A stretch of DNA of 64,000 nt from the NCBI RefSeq assembly GCF_033542235.1, contig NZ_JAWRCU010000003.1:645084-709083 (forward strand), written 5' to 3'. Source of the DNA: JAWRCU01 sp033542235. Lineage in GTDB: Bacteria; Pseudomonadota; Alphaproteobacteria; Rhizobiales; Rhizobiaceae. A program made the translations under genes and the position numbers. The notes beneath the pieces were generated by a model. The model saw only the letters and a list, made by a program, of their open reading frames with translations. It was not told the origin of the DNA and did not search any database. Shown piece by piece: positions 9,150 through 17,599 of this stretch; the stretch's first letter is position 1, and every line of letters begins with the position of its first letter.

Positions 9150-10880
9150 CTATGGGCGGCTACCCGCGACGACCTCGGCTTCAGCCAGATGGGGCAATTC
9201 CGGCTCTACGCTCTGCGTGCCACCGCGCCAGGAAGCGAAGGCCGCAATCAGATAAAGGACCGCGGAGAAGGTGAAGGCGAAGATGAGGCCGTGCTTGAAC
9301 GGGCCCGACATCAGCCCCGGAAAGAACTCGTGACCCGTCAAGGTGGCGATGTTGGCCGCCGGCAGCGCATGCAGCACCCCGGCTGGGATCAGCTCGCCCA
9401 TCGGATTGTAACCCAGAAAAGCGGCGAACAGGCTTGCCACAGGCGGCATGGTGGCGATCTGGTGAGCCACGGCATCCGGCACGTGTTGAGCAAGCAGGCC
9501 GCTTTCCATTGCCTGCGGGAGGCTGACGGCGAGTCCCGCAAGCATCAGGGAAAAGAACAGACCGATCGATAGCACCTGCCCGGCATTGGTGGTGGTGGCG
9601 CGCATGCCCGATGCCTGTCCGCGCTCACGAGCCGGGACCGAATTCATGATTTGCGTGGAGTTCGGTGCCACGAACAGCCCGGAGCCGAGACCGTTGAGGA
9701 AGAGCAGTGCGGCGAAGATGGTGTAGGAGAAATCAGCCGGCAATTCCATCAGGGCAACGAATGAGACAGCGCCAGTGATCATTCCGCCGACGGCGAAAGG
9801 TATGCCGCCGATGCGATCGGAATAATAGCCGGAGATCGGGCCAGCCAGCAGGAAGCCTATGGTCAGCGGCAGCATGAAGATCGCCGACCAAAGCGGCGTC
9901 TCCTCGAAGGAGTAGCCATGCAGTGGGAGCCAGATGCCTTGCAGCCACACGATCAACATGAACTGCAAGCCGCCGCGCGCAATGCCGGAGCAGAGATTGG
10001 CGATATTTCCCCAGGCAAACCCCTGAATGCGGAACAGCTTCAGGTCCAGCATCGGCCGCTCGACACGTGTCTCGATGGCGAGGAAGGCGATCAGCGACAA
10101 TAACCCAATCGCAAAGAAGGACAGGACCCTGGGGCTGAACCAGGCCATCGTCTGGTCCCCATAGGGCTGCAATCCATAGGTGATGGCGGTGAGGATCAGT
10201 ACCAGCCCGAGCCCGAAGGTGATATTGCCGAGCCAATCGATCTTGTGACTACGCCGGTTCGGCGCATCATGGAGTTTCAAATAGGCCCAGATCGTGCCGA
10301 CCAGACCGAAAGGCACATTGATCCAAAACACCAGCCTCCAATTGCTGTCGGCCAGAAGACCGCCGATGAGCAGGCCGATGAACTGTCCGCCGATAGCCGC
10401 CACGACATTGATGCCGAGTGCGAATCCACGCTGTTCGGGCGGAAAGGCGTCGGTGAGCAGGGCCGTTGAATTGGCCATAATCAATGCACCGCCTATCCCC
10501 TGAACGATCCTTACGCTGATCAGATACATGGCCGCGAAGTCGCCTTGGCCCGGCAACAGGCTCAGCGCAATGGAGGCCGCCGTGAATATGGCGAAGCCCT
10601 GATTGTACATTCTTGCCCGGCCGAACTGGTCCCCCAACCGGCCGAAGGCCACGACCAGTACTGCCGTGGCGATCATGTAGCCGATGATCGCCCAGAGCAG
10701 GTAATTGATGTTGCCGGGATCGAGCGCTTTCAGCCCTATGCCTCGAAACACCGCCGGCAGGCTGATAAGGAGTATCGAGCCATTGATGGCCGCAGCGAGC
10801 ATGCCAAGGGTCGTGTTGCTCAAAACCACCCATTTGTGGATCTGAGGACGTTCGGGTCGAATTGCATTCACGGCAGGCAT
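9150..10880 (-). CDS. MFS drug-efflux transporter, 14-helix DHA2 family
   Basis: A 576-residue permease with about fourteen hydrophobic segments. Motif A appears as GRLGDQFGRARMYNQG near residues 82-97, and motif C-like glycines follow in RIVQGIGGALIMANSTAL. This is the EmrB/QacA-type proton antiporter family that exports drugs or toxic metabolites. It is transcribed divergently from a TetR-family gene, across a 73-base gap with a repeated palindromic sequence, so repression by that regulator is very likely. The substrate is unknown. Confidence 0.92.
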   Translation of the reverse strand: MPAVNAIRPERPQIHKWVVLSNTTLGMLAAAINGSILLISLPAVFRGIGLKALDPGNINYLLWAIIGYMIATAVLVVAFGRLGDQFGRARMYNQGFAIFTAASIALSLLPGQGDFAAMYLISVRIVQGIGGALIMANSTALLTDAFPPEQRGFALGINVVAAIGGQFIGLLIGGLLADSNWRLVFWINVPFGLVGTIWAYLKLHDAPNRRSHKIDWLGNITFGLGLVLILTAITYGLQPYGDQTMAWFSPRVLSFFAIGLLSLIAFLAIETRVERPMLDLKLFRIQGFAWGNIANLCSGIARGGLQFMLIVWLQGIWLPLHGYSFEETPLWSAIFMLPLTIGFLLAGPISGYYSDRIGGIPFAVGGMITGAVSFVALMELPADFSYTIFAALLFLNGLGSGLFVAPNSTQIMNSVPARERGQASGMRATTTNAGQVLSIGLFFSLMLAGLAVSLPQAMESGLLAQHVPDAVAHQIATMPPVASLFAAFLGYNPMGELIPAGVLHALPAANIATLTGHEFFPGLMSGPFKHGLIFAFTFSAVLYLIAAFASWRGGTQSVEPELPHLAEAEVVAGSRP

Positions 10881-10926
10881 GGAGACAGCATTTCCCGACG
10901 GCTGGCGGAACGAAGGGGAAAGACAT

Positions 10927-10967
10927 ATATGAGGATAGCCTCAGTTAGGCTATATGAGGATGGCCTC
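10927..10967. promoter_or_regulatory. Probable TetR operator between the efflux gene and its repressor
   Basis: ATATGAGGATRGCCTC occurs twice as a direct repeat (10927-10942 and 10952-10967). Between them ATAGCCT (10935-10941) and AGGCTAT (10947-10953) form an inverted repeat with a 5-base spacer. Each repeat is itself a partial palindrome, TGAGG-N4-CCTC(A). The second copy overlaps the start codon of the regulator at 10954, so binding could block both genes. Confidence 0.7.
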
Positions 10968-11559
10968 GGATAAAGCAAGTAGCAATCTGTTGAAGGCGCG
11001 CACGCCTCAGCGTGAAAGGGGCCGCATGCGCGTGGCCGCTTTGATGGCGGCCGGCGCCGAACTGTTCGTAGAAAAGGGCTTCGCCGGCACCACGATGACA
11101 GAGATCGCGGCGCGTGCGGGTGCGGCGATCGGCACGCTCTACCTGTTCTTTCCGACCAAGGAGGCACTGGCGCAAGCCATTCTGAAAGAGCATGCCGATC
11201 ATCTTTCGGCCGAACTCGATGCGCTCGCGGAACGTTCTGTTGGCAGGGCGCCCACCGAGATCGCCGATGCCCTGTTTTCGGTGCTCGGCAGCTTTCTGGC
11301 GGATCGTCCCGCCTATTCCGCTGTCTTGGACCTGCCCGGCGACGACGCCTGGCTGCGAAGTGTGCGTGCACGGCGCCGCGAGCAGATTGCAGCCCTTTTT
11401 GCCAAGGCGGACCCGCCCTTGCCGGGCGAGCAAGCAGAGCGGTTGGCAATCATCGTGCCGCAACTCATGCGCATTCCCTTATCGCTGCTGGGCGAGCGAA
11501 AGCTACGGGACGGCGTTCTGGAGGAACTGCGTCTCATGCTGCGCCACCATTTGAGCTAG
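10954..11559 (+). CDS. TetR/AcrR family transcriptional repressor
   Basis: A 201-residue regulator. The N-terminal helix-turn-helix is VAALMAAGAELFVEKGFAGT then TMTEIAARAGAAIGTLYLFF, positions about 27-67, the typical TetR_N layout with Y-x-F-F-P-x-K-E-A-L after it. The C-terminal ligand domain is unassigned. It is divergent from the DHA2 efflux gene, and the shared gap carries duplicated palindromic sequences, one of which overlaps this start codon. The likely role is local repression of the pump and of itself, relieved by the pump substrate. Confidence 0.92.
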   Translation: MRMASDKASSNLLKARTPQRERGRMRVAALMAAGAELFVEKGFAGTTMTEIAARAGAAIGTLYLFFPTKEALAQAILKEHADHLSAELDALAERSVGRAPTEIADALFSVLGSFLADRPAYSAVLDLPGDDAWLRSVRARRREQIAALFAKADPPLPGEQAERLAIIVPQLMRIPLSLLGERKLRDGVLEELRLMLRHHLS

Positions 11560-11729
11560 TTTAGATGCGCTACGGTGTGTGGAGATTGGCATCAGGCCGA
11601 GCCGGAATCGAAGATGGCGCAAGGCGACAAAATGGCGGCTTCCGAGGACCGGAGCGGAGCGTACATGCAGCTACTTGGGCACCGGAAACTGCCATTTGCC
11701 GGCCGGCGTCACGCGAATGTCCGCACACC

Positions 11730-12374
11730 TTAGTCCAGGTCCGGGCGGACAAAGTCTCCTGTCGCGGGGTCCATGACCCAGAGTTCGCCGGTTGAGATGT
11801 CGAACCAGGCGCCAAAGAGCGAAATCCGACCCTTCTCTTCGAGAATCTTCACGCAGGGGAAGGTCCTGAGATTGGCGATGGAGAAGCGTATCGAGATGCG
11901 CTCGAGAGCGGTCTGCCGCTCGCCGGCCGTCATCATCGTGTTGCCCTGGACCGCTTGTGCCGCGGGCTCGACGAGGCTCATCCATTTGCCGATGAAGTCG
12001 CCCGGCGAAAGCGGCGGCCCGCCTGGGGTCAGCGCGGCGCGTATGCCGCCGCAGCGGCCATGCCCCATGACGACGATGTTCCGCACCTTGAGGCTTTGCA
12101 CCGCGAACTCGAGCGCGGCGGAGGTCGAGTGGTACTCGCCGTCCGGCGCATAGGGTGGCACGAGGTTGGCGACGTTGCGCAGCACGAACAGCTCGCCCGG
12201 CCCGGCATCGAAGATAGTTTCGGGTGCCGAGCGCGAGTCGCAGCAGGCGATCACCATCGTCTCGGGCGCCTGACCGTCACGGGCGAGCGAGCGATAGCGC
12301 GCAGTCTCGTCGGCGAATTTCCCGGCCATGAAGCTGCGGTAGCCGGCAAGCAGTTTCTCGGGGAGGCGGACCAT
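11730..12374 (-). CDS. Beta-class carbonic anhydrase
   Basis: A 214-residue zinc enzyme that interconverts CO2 and bicarbonate. Zinc ligands are visible as Cys in IACCDSRSAPE near residue 43 and the His-x2-Cys pair in VMGHGRCGGIRAAL near 102; the Asp-Arg dyad of CxDxR is intact. I chose the ATG at 12374 (MVRLPEKLLAG), which is how the family starts; an in-frame ATG lies 36 bases upstream. Single gene; the palindromic repeat at 12426-12538 is just upstream of it. Confidence 0.95.
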   Translation of the reverse strand: MVRLPEKLLAGYRSFMAGKFADETARYRSLARDGQAPETMVIACCDSRSAPETIFDAGPGELFVLRNVANLVPPYAPDGEYHSTSAALEFAVQSLKVRNIVVMGHGRCGGIRAALTPGGPPLSPGDFIGKWMSLVEPAAQAVQGNTMMTAGERQTALERISIRFSIANLRTFPCVKILEEKGRISLFGAWFDISTGELWVMDPATGDFVRPDLD

Positions 12375-12425
12375 GCCTCTGCAGCTAACGCAAAGCCGCG
12401 TGGGGATCAATGCTCCGCTTCGCCA

Positions 12426-12538
12426 GGGGAGTAGGGCAGTAGGGCAGTAGGAAAAAGAATCCTGCCTAGCGCCACGTGCAAGCGCCCTTTGAGGCCTCTT
12501 ATCCCCCTACTGCCTTACTGCCCTACTGCCCTATTGCC
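12426..12538. repeat. Inverted repeat built of tandem AGTAGGGC units
   Basis: The left arm is GAGTAGGGCAGTAGGGCAG with further units. The right arm, about 50 bases on, is the reverse complement (CTACTGCCTTACTGCCCTAC and on). The arms can form a long hairpin. It lies between the 5' end of the carbonic anhydrase gene and the 3' end of the DUF429 gene. Architecture matches 1830-1939, where the unit sequence is different. Confidence 0.75.
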
Positions 12539-12543
12539 TTAAT

Positions 12544-13323
12544 TCAGGCCCATATCGCCACCGGTATGCCGTGGCCGTCAGCGCCGGGCGGGTCCGGGAA
12601 CGGTCGCGCTTCGCCGCGCGCAAGCCGCGCGGCAACGAAGAGCAAGGCCGACGCGTCCAGAAAGTCGTCCGAGGCGGCGCCGCGCGGCGGGAGCGCGCCC
12701 AGAAACTCGGGTGCAAGCCCGAGGCCGGCGAGAAGCGCTCGTCGCTCCGCCATTCCCGGCGGATTGATCAGCCCCTTCAGCTTCTTTGGCAAACGCATCG
12801 CCGCTTCGCCATTGAGTCGCCAGAACGCGACTTCGGGATGCGATTCGATCACCCGAGCACGCAGCTCGGGGCGGGTAATCAGCAGCGCATCGATCTCGCG
12901 GATCTTGGAGAAGATGCCGAAGGCCTGGATGGATACGCCGCGCGGCGGATCGGACGTCGCGCGCGCCACCTCGCTGGCGATGCGGTGGCCCTCGTACCAG
13001 CGCTCGACCGTCGTGAAGGACTCCGAGAAGGCGTGCACCGCCGCCCGCGAGGGGATCGAGAAGACGCTTGACTGGCGCTCGCCAAGGAAGGCGCGGACCA
13101 GCACCTCGGGCCCGCGTCCGCCACGAGAGGTGAAATCGGGCAGGCCGATCGGCATGTCGACGGCGATGATGGCGTTGTCGGGCAAACTGTCGACCAGCGC
13201 CGTGAAGGCCGGAAAGACGCCAACCTCGGGCGCGTTGCCGGGATGGCGGACAACCGCGATCCACCCAGCCTTGCAGCCATCCGCCCCGGCTATCGTCCGC
13301 CCTACCGATTCCAGTGCATTCAA
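12544..13323 (-). CDS. DUF429 family protein
   Basis: A 259-residue protein of the DUF429 family, predicted to have an RNase H-like fold. It opens with AGADGCKAGWIAVV, has an acidic strand IIAVDMPIGLPD near residue 55, then RQSSVFSIPSR and ESHPEVAFW, and finishes with ASDDFLDASALLFVAARLA. These D-G-C-x-x-G-W and D-x-P-I-G-L-P motifs define the family; activity is not established. The start is a TTG that overlaps the TGA of pdxY, so the two genes are translationally coupled. Confidence 0.85.
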   Translation of the reverse strand: MNALESVGRTIAGADGCKAGWIAVVRHPGNAPEVGVFPAFTALVDSLPDNAIIAVDMPIGLPDFTSRGGRGPEVLVRAFLGERQSSVFSIPSRAAVHAFSESFTTVERWYEGHRIASEVARATSDPPRGVSIQAFGIFSKIREIDALLITRPELRARVIESHPEVAFWRLNGEAAMRLPKKLKGLINPPGMAERRALLAGLGLAPEFLGALPPRGAASDDFLDASALLFVAARLARGEARPFPDPPGADGHGIPVAIWA

Positions 13324-14198
13324 GCGCGGCGGTCCCTGCCGGGGTGCTGCAGATGGCGCAGCTGCACCATGGCCATCGGGTGCGACAGGCTCCCGGCATC
13401 GGTCTCGAGCTGCAATTCGTCGCCGCCGCGCTTGGCCGTGCGCGCAAGTATCTCGAACACCGCCGCGGTGGTGGACTGCAGCGCCTTGGCGACTGGCTGG
13501 CCGGCGAGCAGCCGCGCGAGATAGACGGCGGCGGTCAGGTCGCCAAGGCCGTTGGGCGGCCTTTCGATGATGCGATGCTCCGCAAGCAGCGCCTCGGACG
13601 GGGTGAGCAGCAGGTTGCCTGTGCTACCGGCGAGCATCGCCGGAGCCGACGTGACCAGCATCGTGTGCGGCCCGGCATCGAGCGCCGCCGCCATGACCGC
13701 CTTGAGATCGTCAAGCTTGGCGCCGCTCATCCATTCGAGCTCGAAGCGGTTGGGAGTTGCGATATTGGCGACGGGCATGAGCACGTCGCGTATCGCCGCC
13801 GCGGTTTCGCCCGGTATGTAAAGCCCGCCCGAATCGCCCATGACCGGGTCGCAGACGTAAAGCGCCCTGGGGTTCTTCGCTCTCACGGCTCCGACCAGCG
13901 AGGCGACGGCGTTGACCTGGCCCGCATCGCCGAGATAGCCGGAAAGCACTGCGCCGACTTCGCCGAGCCAGGGCGCGTTCTCCAGGTCCTCCATCAGAGC
14001 GGCGAACTTGTTGGGCTCGGGCACGATGCGCGTTGCCCGGCCATGGCCCGGGTGCCACGGCAGGATCACGGTGGGGACGGCCCATACCGGATGGCCGAGC
14101 GTTTCCAACGCGAAGACTACGGCGCGGTTGCCCACCGTGCCGCGCGCGACATGGCTTGAAACGACGATCACCGCGCGGGGCGAATCTGTAGTGGTCAA
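13320..14198 (-). CDS. pdxY: Pyridoxal kinase
   Basis: A 292-residue ribokinase-fold enzyme that phosphorylates pyridoxal to pyridoxal 5'-phosphate. Family features are SSHVARGTVGNRAVVFAL near the N-terminus, VCDPVMGDSGGLYI in the middle, and the anion-hole/catalytic region near NGLGDLTAAVYLARLLAG (GxGD-type). I chose the TTG at 14198, since the upstream frame runs into the 81-residue gene that ends at 14204. It overlaps the DUF429 gene by three bases and follows the small membrane gene by five, so the three form an operon. Confidence 0.88.
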   Translation of the reverse strand: MTTTDSPRAVIVVSSHVARGTVGNRAVVFALETLGHPVWAVPTVILPWHPGHGRATRIVPEPNKFAALMEDLENAPWLGEVGAVLSGYLGDAGQVNAVASLVGAVRAKNPRALYVCDPVMGDSGGLYIPGETAAAIRDVLMPVANIATPNRFELEWMSGAKLDDLKAVMAAALDAGPHTMLVTSAPAMLAGSTGNLLLTPSEALLAEHRIIERPPNGLGDLTAAVYLARLLAGQPVAKALQSTTAAVFEILARTAKRGGDELQLETDAGSLSHPMAMVQLRHLQHPGRDRRA

Positions 14199-14203
14199 TG
14201 AGA

Positions 14204-14449
14204 TCAGGCCCCGGCGACGAAAAGGCTCACCGCCCAGAAAATCAGCACGCACACAATGAGGATGCCGAGCGTGCGGCCGATCCGCGTGCCCCACACCTCG
14301 ATCCAGTCGTTCTGGTCGGCATCGGCTGCAGCGAAGTGGTCGCGGGCGAACCCGGTGGTCCGGCCGAACAAGCTCGAATCGCGCGCGACGCGCTCGAGAA
14401 TCCGCTGCGATTCCGCAGAACGGTCACCATGCCCGGCGTCAGCAGCCAT
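14204..14449 (-). CDS. Small single-pass membrane protein, unknown function
   Basis: An 81-residue protein. The first 55 residues are polar and the last 25 form one transmembrane helix (RTLGILIVCVLIFWAVSLFV), so it is probably tail-anchored with its N-terminus in the cytoplasm. It lies first in an apparent operon with pdxY and the DUF429 gene, with only five bases before pdxY. I do not recognise the family. Confidence 0.6.
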   Translation of the reverse strand: MAADAGHGDRSAESQRILERVARDSSLFGRTTGFARDHFAAADADQNDWIEVWGTRIGRTLGILIVCVLIFWAVSLFVAGA

Positions 14450-14633
14450 GCGTAAATCCCTTTGCGCTCATGATAGCGTTTTTCGGCGCGTCGGTCACAG
14501 CGCGATATCAGCAAACTGATCAGGGTTCCAGACCGAGCTTCACGTGCAGCGTTGCGCCGGCCGAGCCGTCATTCCTTCCGCCAGCGTTTGTGCTACAGCT
14601 ATGGCGCGACCGCCGCTGATCGAGGAGACACAG

Positions 14634-15269
14634 ATGCAAGCTGCCGCGCCTACACGCTTTTTTGCGGTTCGTGACCTTCGTGCCTTCCTGCTCTTGGTTC
14701 TTTTTCTGCCACTCCTTGCGAGCTGCGGGTACAACACCATCCCCACAGCGGAGGAGAAGGCGAAAGCCGCCTGGAGCGAGGTGCTCAACCAGTATCAGCG
14801 CCGCGCGGACCTGATCCCCAACCTCGTCGAAACCGTAAAGGGCTATGCGAGCCACGAAAGGGACACGCTGCAGGCGGTGGTCGAGGCACGTGCCAAGGCG
14901 ACGCAGGTGACGGTCTCACCGCAGACGCTGTCGGACCCCAACGCCTTCAAGGCGTTCCAGGACAGCCAGGCAGGCCTCACCAACTCGCTGTCGCGGCTGC
15001 TTGCCGTCGTTGAGAACTACCCGGACCTCAAGGCGAACCAGAATTTCCTGGCGCTGCAGGCGCAGCTCGAAGGAACCGAGAACCGCATCGCGGTCGCTCG
15101 CCGCGACTATATCGAGGCGGTGCGCGAGTACAATTTGACGCTGAGGACGTTCCCGTCGGTACTGTGGGCGACCTTGTGGTTCACCAACAACGAGCCCTAC
15201 CAGACATTCACCATTCCTGACGACAAGATGCAGGTGCCGACGGTCAATTTCGGGACGTCGAAGGGCTGA
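14634..15269 (+). CDS. LemA family lipoprotein
   Basis: A 211-residue exported lipoprotein. The signal sequence ends in a lipobox LLASCGYN, with the Cys near residue 26. The LemA coiled-coil core follows: AWSEVLNQYQRRADLIPNLV, ENYPDLKANQNFLALQAQLE, and GTENRIAVARRDYIEAVREYN. The ATG at 14634 is preceded by GAGGAGACAC, a good ribosome site. LemA genes are commonly paired with TPM-domain (YgcG) genes, as here with the next two genes. Function is not firmly known. Confidence 0.92.
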   Translation: MQAAAPTRFFAVRDLRAFLLLVLFLPLLASCGYNTIPTAEEKAKAAWSEVLNQYQRRADLIPNLVETVKGYASHERDTLQAVVEARAKATQVTVSPQTLSDPNAFKAFQDSQAGLTNSLSRLLAVVENYPDLKANQNFLALQAQLEGTENRIAVARRDYIEAVREYNLTLRTFPSVLWATLWFTNNEPYQTFTIPDDKMQVPTVNFGTSKG

Positions 15270-15310
15270 GTGGCGCGGGCGGATCGCAGGCAACGTCGGT
15301 TTCGCAGGAT

Positions 15311-16318
15311 ATGCAGAGGTTTTCGACCTTCGCGCCCCCCTCTGGCCTGCCGGCCATCTCCCCCGCAAGCGGGGAGATCGGCTGTCATTTTGGGTTTCGC
15401 CAATCTCCAACGTTGCCGGTTGGCGAAATCAAAGCGGCCGTCCAATCTCCCCCCTTGCGGGGGAGATGTCCGGCAGGACAGAGGGGGGCGCCTCGCACTG
15501 CCCTCTCATTATTCTTAACTATCATCCTCGCACTCCTCCCCCTCTCCGCCTTTGCCGCGGAGCTGCCGAAACTTACCGGACGGGTGGTCGACAATGCTGG
15601 CATGATCGACCCGGCGACCAAGGCGGCGCTCGTGAAAAAGCTGGAAGACTTCCAGAAAAAGGGCTCCGACCAGATCGTCGTCGCCACTGTCGATTCGCTC
15701 GACGGCGAGCCGCTCGAGGACTACGCCAATCGGCTGTTCCGGGCCTGGGGCCTCGGCCAGGCAGGCGAGAACAACGGCGTGCTGCTGCTTGTCGCAAAGA
15801 GTGACCGCAAGATGCGCATCGAGGTCGGCTACGGGCTCGAAGGGACGCTGACCGACCTGCATACGAAGCTGATCATCGAGAACACGATGGTGCCGGCGTT
15901 TCGCGCCGGCGACTTCTCCGGCGGCATCAGCCGAGCGGTCGACGACATCATTATGGTGCTCGAGGGCAATGCAGCCGAGCTGGAAGCACGCGGCAGGCGC
16001 AACGCGGAGGAGCAGAGCAGCTGGTCGGTGGACGACTATGTGCCCATTCTCTTCATGCTCGTCTGGGCGACCCTTTTCTTCGGCGGCTTCGCGATGGCGG
16101 TGCTGCCGCCGATATTCGGCCGCAAGATCGGCCCCGGCCGCTACCGCTGGCTGGGGATGGATTTCCAGACCGGCGGCTCGCGCAGGTCGGGGGGCGGCTG
16201 GCCCACGGGAGGCGGCGGATGGTCTTCGGGCGGATCCGGCTGGTCCTCCGGCTCGGGCGGTGGATTTTCCGGTGGAGGCGGTTCGTCCGGAGGCGGCGGA
16301 GCCTCGGGGAGCTGGTGA
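15311..16318 (+). CDS. TPM domain (YgcG-like) protein with an unusual repeat-derived N-terminus
   Basis: The recognisable protein begins at a signal-peptide-like stretch (ALSLFLTIILALLPLSAFAA) about 60 codons into the frame. It is followed by the TPM domain (LTGRVVDNAGMIDPATKAAL, GYGLEGTLTDL), a transmembrane helix and a Gly/Ser/Trp-rich tail typical of YgcG. Upstream of the hydrophobic stretch there is no ATG or GTG near it. The nearest ATG is at 15311, on the far side of a 160-bp palindromic element (15332-15491) that stays open in this frame. The native start region has probably been interrupted, so the real start is uncertain and the 335-residue length is an upper bound. It sits between lemA and a second TPM gene. 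Confidence 0.75.
   Translation: MQRFSTFAPPSGLPAISPASGEIGCHFGFRQSPTLPVGEIKAAVQSPPLRGRCPAGQRGAPRTALSLFLTIILALLPLSAFAAELPKLTGRVVDNAGMIDPATKAALVKKLEDFQKKGSDQIVVATVDSLDGEPLEDYANRLFRAWGLGQAGENNGVLLLVAKSDRKMRIEVGYGLEGTLTDLHTKLIIENTMVPAFRAGDFSGGISRAVDDIIMVLEGNAAELEARGRRNAEEQSSWSVDDYVPILFMLVWATLFFGGFAMAVLPPIFGRKIGPGRYRWLGMDFQTGGSRRSGGGWPTGGGGWSSGGSGWSSGSGGGFSGGGGSSGGGGASGSW
15332..15491. repeat. 160-bp palindromic MITE-like element, family A
   Basis: Arms of about 50 bases beginning GCGCCCCCCTCTG and ending CAGAGGGGGGCGC flank a roughly 60-base core. The arms contain CATCTCCCCCGCAAG-type segments with few mismatches. A second copy at 59545-59700 is in the opposite orientation and its core matches well over most of its length. 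This copy lies in the 5' end of the TPM-domain gene, in frame with it. Confidence 0.9.
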
Positions 16319-16320
16319 GC

Positions 16321-16956
16321 ATGGCGCGCACGATGACACCGGAAGAACACGCTCGCATCGCTGAGGCCGTCCGGGCTGCGGAGGCGAGGACCTCGGGCGA
16401 GATCTTCTGCGTCGTGGCCCGTTCCAGCGCCGGCTACTTCTTCCACGCCGCCTTCATGGTTACGCTGGCGATCGTCATCCTCAGCCTTCCCGTCGCCTAT
16501 CTGCTGGACCTCTGGTGGTACGAGCTGAAGCCGGTGACTCTGGTGGCCGTGCAGCTCATCACCATCGCCTGCGCTCTCATCGCGCTTGCGCTCTTCCCGG
16601 CACTCCGCATCCATCTCGTGCCGCTTTCCCATCGCTACGGCCATGCGCACGAGAACGCGATGAAGCAGTTCCTCGGCCGCAACATCCACATGACGGCTGC
16701 TCGCACCGGCGTGCTGCTGTTCGTCTCGCTCGCCGAGCGCTATGCGGAGGTGCTGGCGGACGCCGGTATCGACGCCAAAGTTCCGCAGCAGACCTGGGAT
16801 TCGGTTGTCGCCGGCCTGATCGACCATGCACGTGACGACCGCATCGCCGAGGGCTTCGTCGAAGCGATCGGCGCGGTCGGCGCGCTGCTTGCCGAACATT
16901 TTCCGGTGGCGGCCGGGGACGTGAACGAGCTCGACGATCACGTCGTCGAGATTTGA
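16321..16956 (+). CDS. TPM domain membrane protein (second of the pair)
   Basis: A 211-residue protein beginning MARTMTPEEHARIAEAVRAA and ASGEIFCVVARSS-like sequence, the start of the short TPM-domain class (COG3762). Two hydrophobic helices near residues 42-65 and 75-95 are followed by TAARTGVLLFVSLAERYAEVLAD, where the domain resumes. The start lies two bases after the stop of the preceding TPM gene. The set lemA - TPM - TPM is a common module whose function is undetermined. Confidence 0.88.
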   Translation: MARTMTPEEHARIAEAVRAAEARTSGEIFCVVARSSAGYFFHAAFMVTLAIVILSLPVAYLLDLWWYELKPVTLVAVQLITIACALIALALFPALRIHLVPLSHRYGHAHENAMKQFLGRNIHMTAARTGVLLFVSLAERYAEVLADAGIDAKVPQQTWDSVVAGLIDHARDDRIAEGFVEAIGAVGALLAEHFPVAAGDVNELDDHVVEI

Positions 16957-17084
16957 TCCGCCAGCACTCTTCGCCAGATCCCGGACGTGCTAGGCTTGTC
17001 GGTGGCAGCAGTCTGTGCGCAATCGCCGCGCCTGAGGCAGCTGCTATTGGCACGCCGGACCGCTGCCGCTATGGTTAATGAACT

Positions 17085-17591
17085 ATGACCATACTTGCCG
17101 TTGATATCCGCAGGGCTGACCAGAGTGATGCGATCGCGATCTCGGAAGTGCATCACGACGCATGGCAATACGCTTATACCGGCATCATTCCCTATCGCGC
17201 GCTGAACGCGATGATCAACCGCCGCGGCGCCCAGTGGTGGGCCAATGCGATTCGCCGTGCGGCGACGGTGCTCGTCATCGAGGTCGGCGGCAAGATCGCC
17301 GGCTATGCCACGATCGGCCGCAACCGCGCTCGTGAATTGAAGCAGGAAGGCGAGATCTACGAACTCTATCTGCGGCCCGAGTGCCAGGGAATCGGGCTCG
17401 GCACTCGCTTGTTTACGGAAGCGCGCGGCCGGCTCAAGGCGCATGGCCTGCGCGGGCTCGTGGTCTGGGCGCTCGAAGAGAACACGAACGCAATCTCCTT
17501 CTATGCCGGTGCCGGCGGCCGCGACATCGCGGAGGGGGTCGAGGTCTTCGACCAGAAGGCATTGCGCAAGGTTGCCTTCGTCTGGGACTGA
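17085..17591 (+). CDS. GNAT family N-acetyltransferase
   Basis: A 168-residue acetyltransferase. It starts VDIRRADQSDAIAISEVHHD, has the YTGIIPYRAL segment common to this branch near residue 33, and the acetyl-CoA loop ELYLRPECQGIGLGTRLFTE near 95-115. The final domain strand is VVWALEENTNAISFYAGAGG. The ATG is preceded by GGTTAATGAACT, with no strong ribosome site. Substrate unknown. Confidence 0.88.
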   Translation: MTILAVDIRRADQSDAIAISEVHHDAWQYAYTGIIPYRALNAMINRRGAQWWANAIRRAATVLVIEVGGKIAGYATIGRNRARELKQEGEIYELYLRPECQGIGLGTRLFTEARGRLKAHGLRGLVVWALEENTNAISFYAGAGGRDIAEGVEVFDQKALRKVAFVWD

Positions 17592-17599
17592 TCCCTCCG

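Noticed and set aside
12426..12538. Regular short repeats, considered as a CRISPR array
   Set aside because: Units are only about 8 bases, without spacers of uniform length, and the second half is the reverse complement of the first. No cas genes are nearby.
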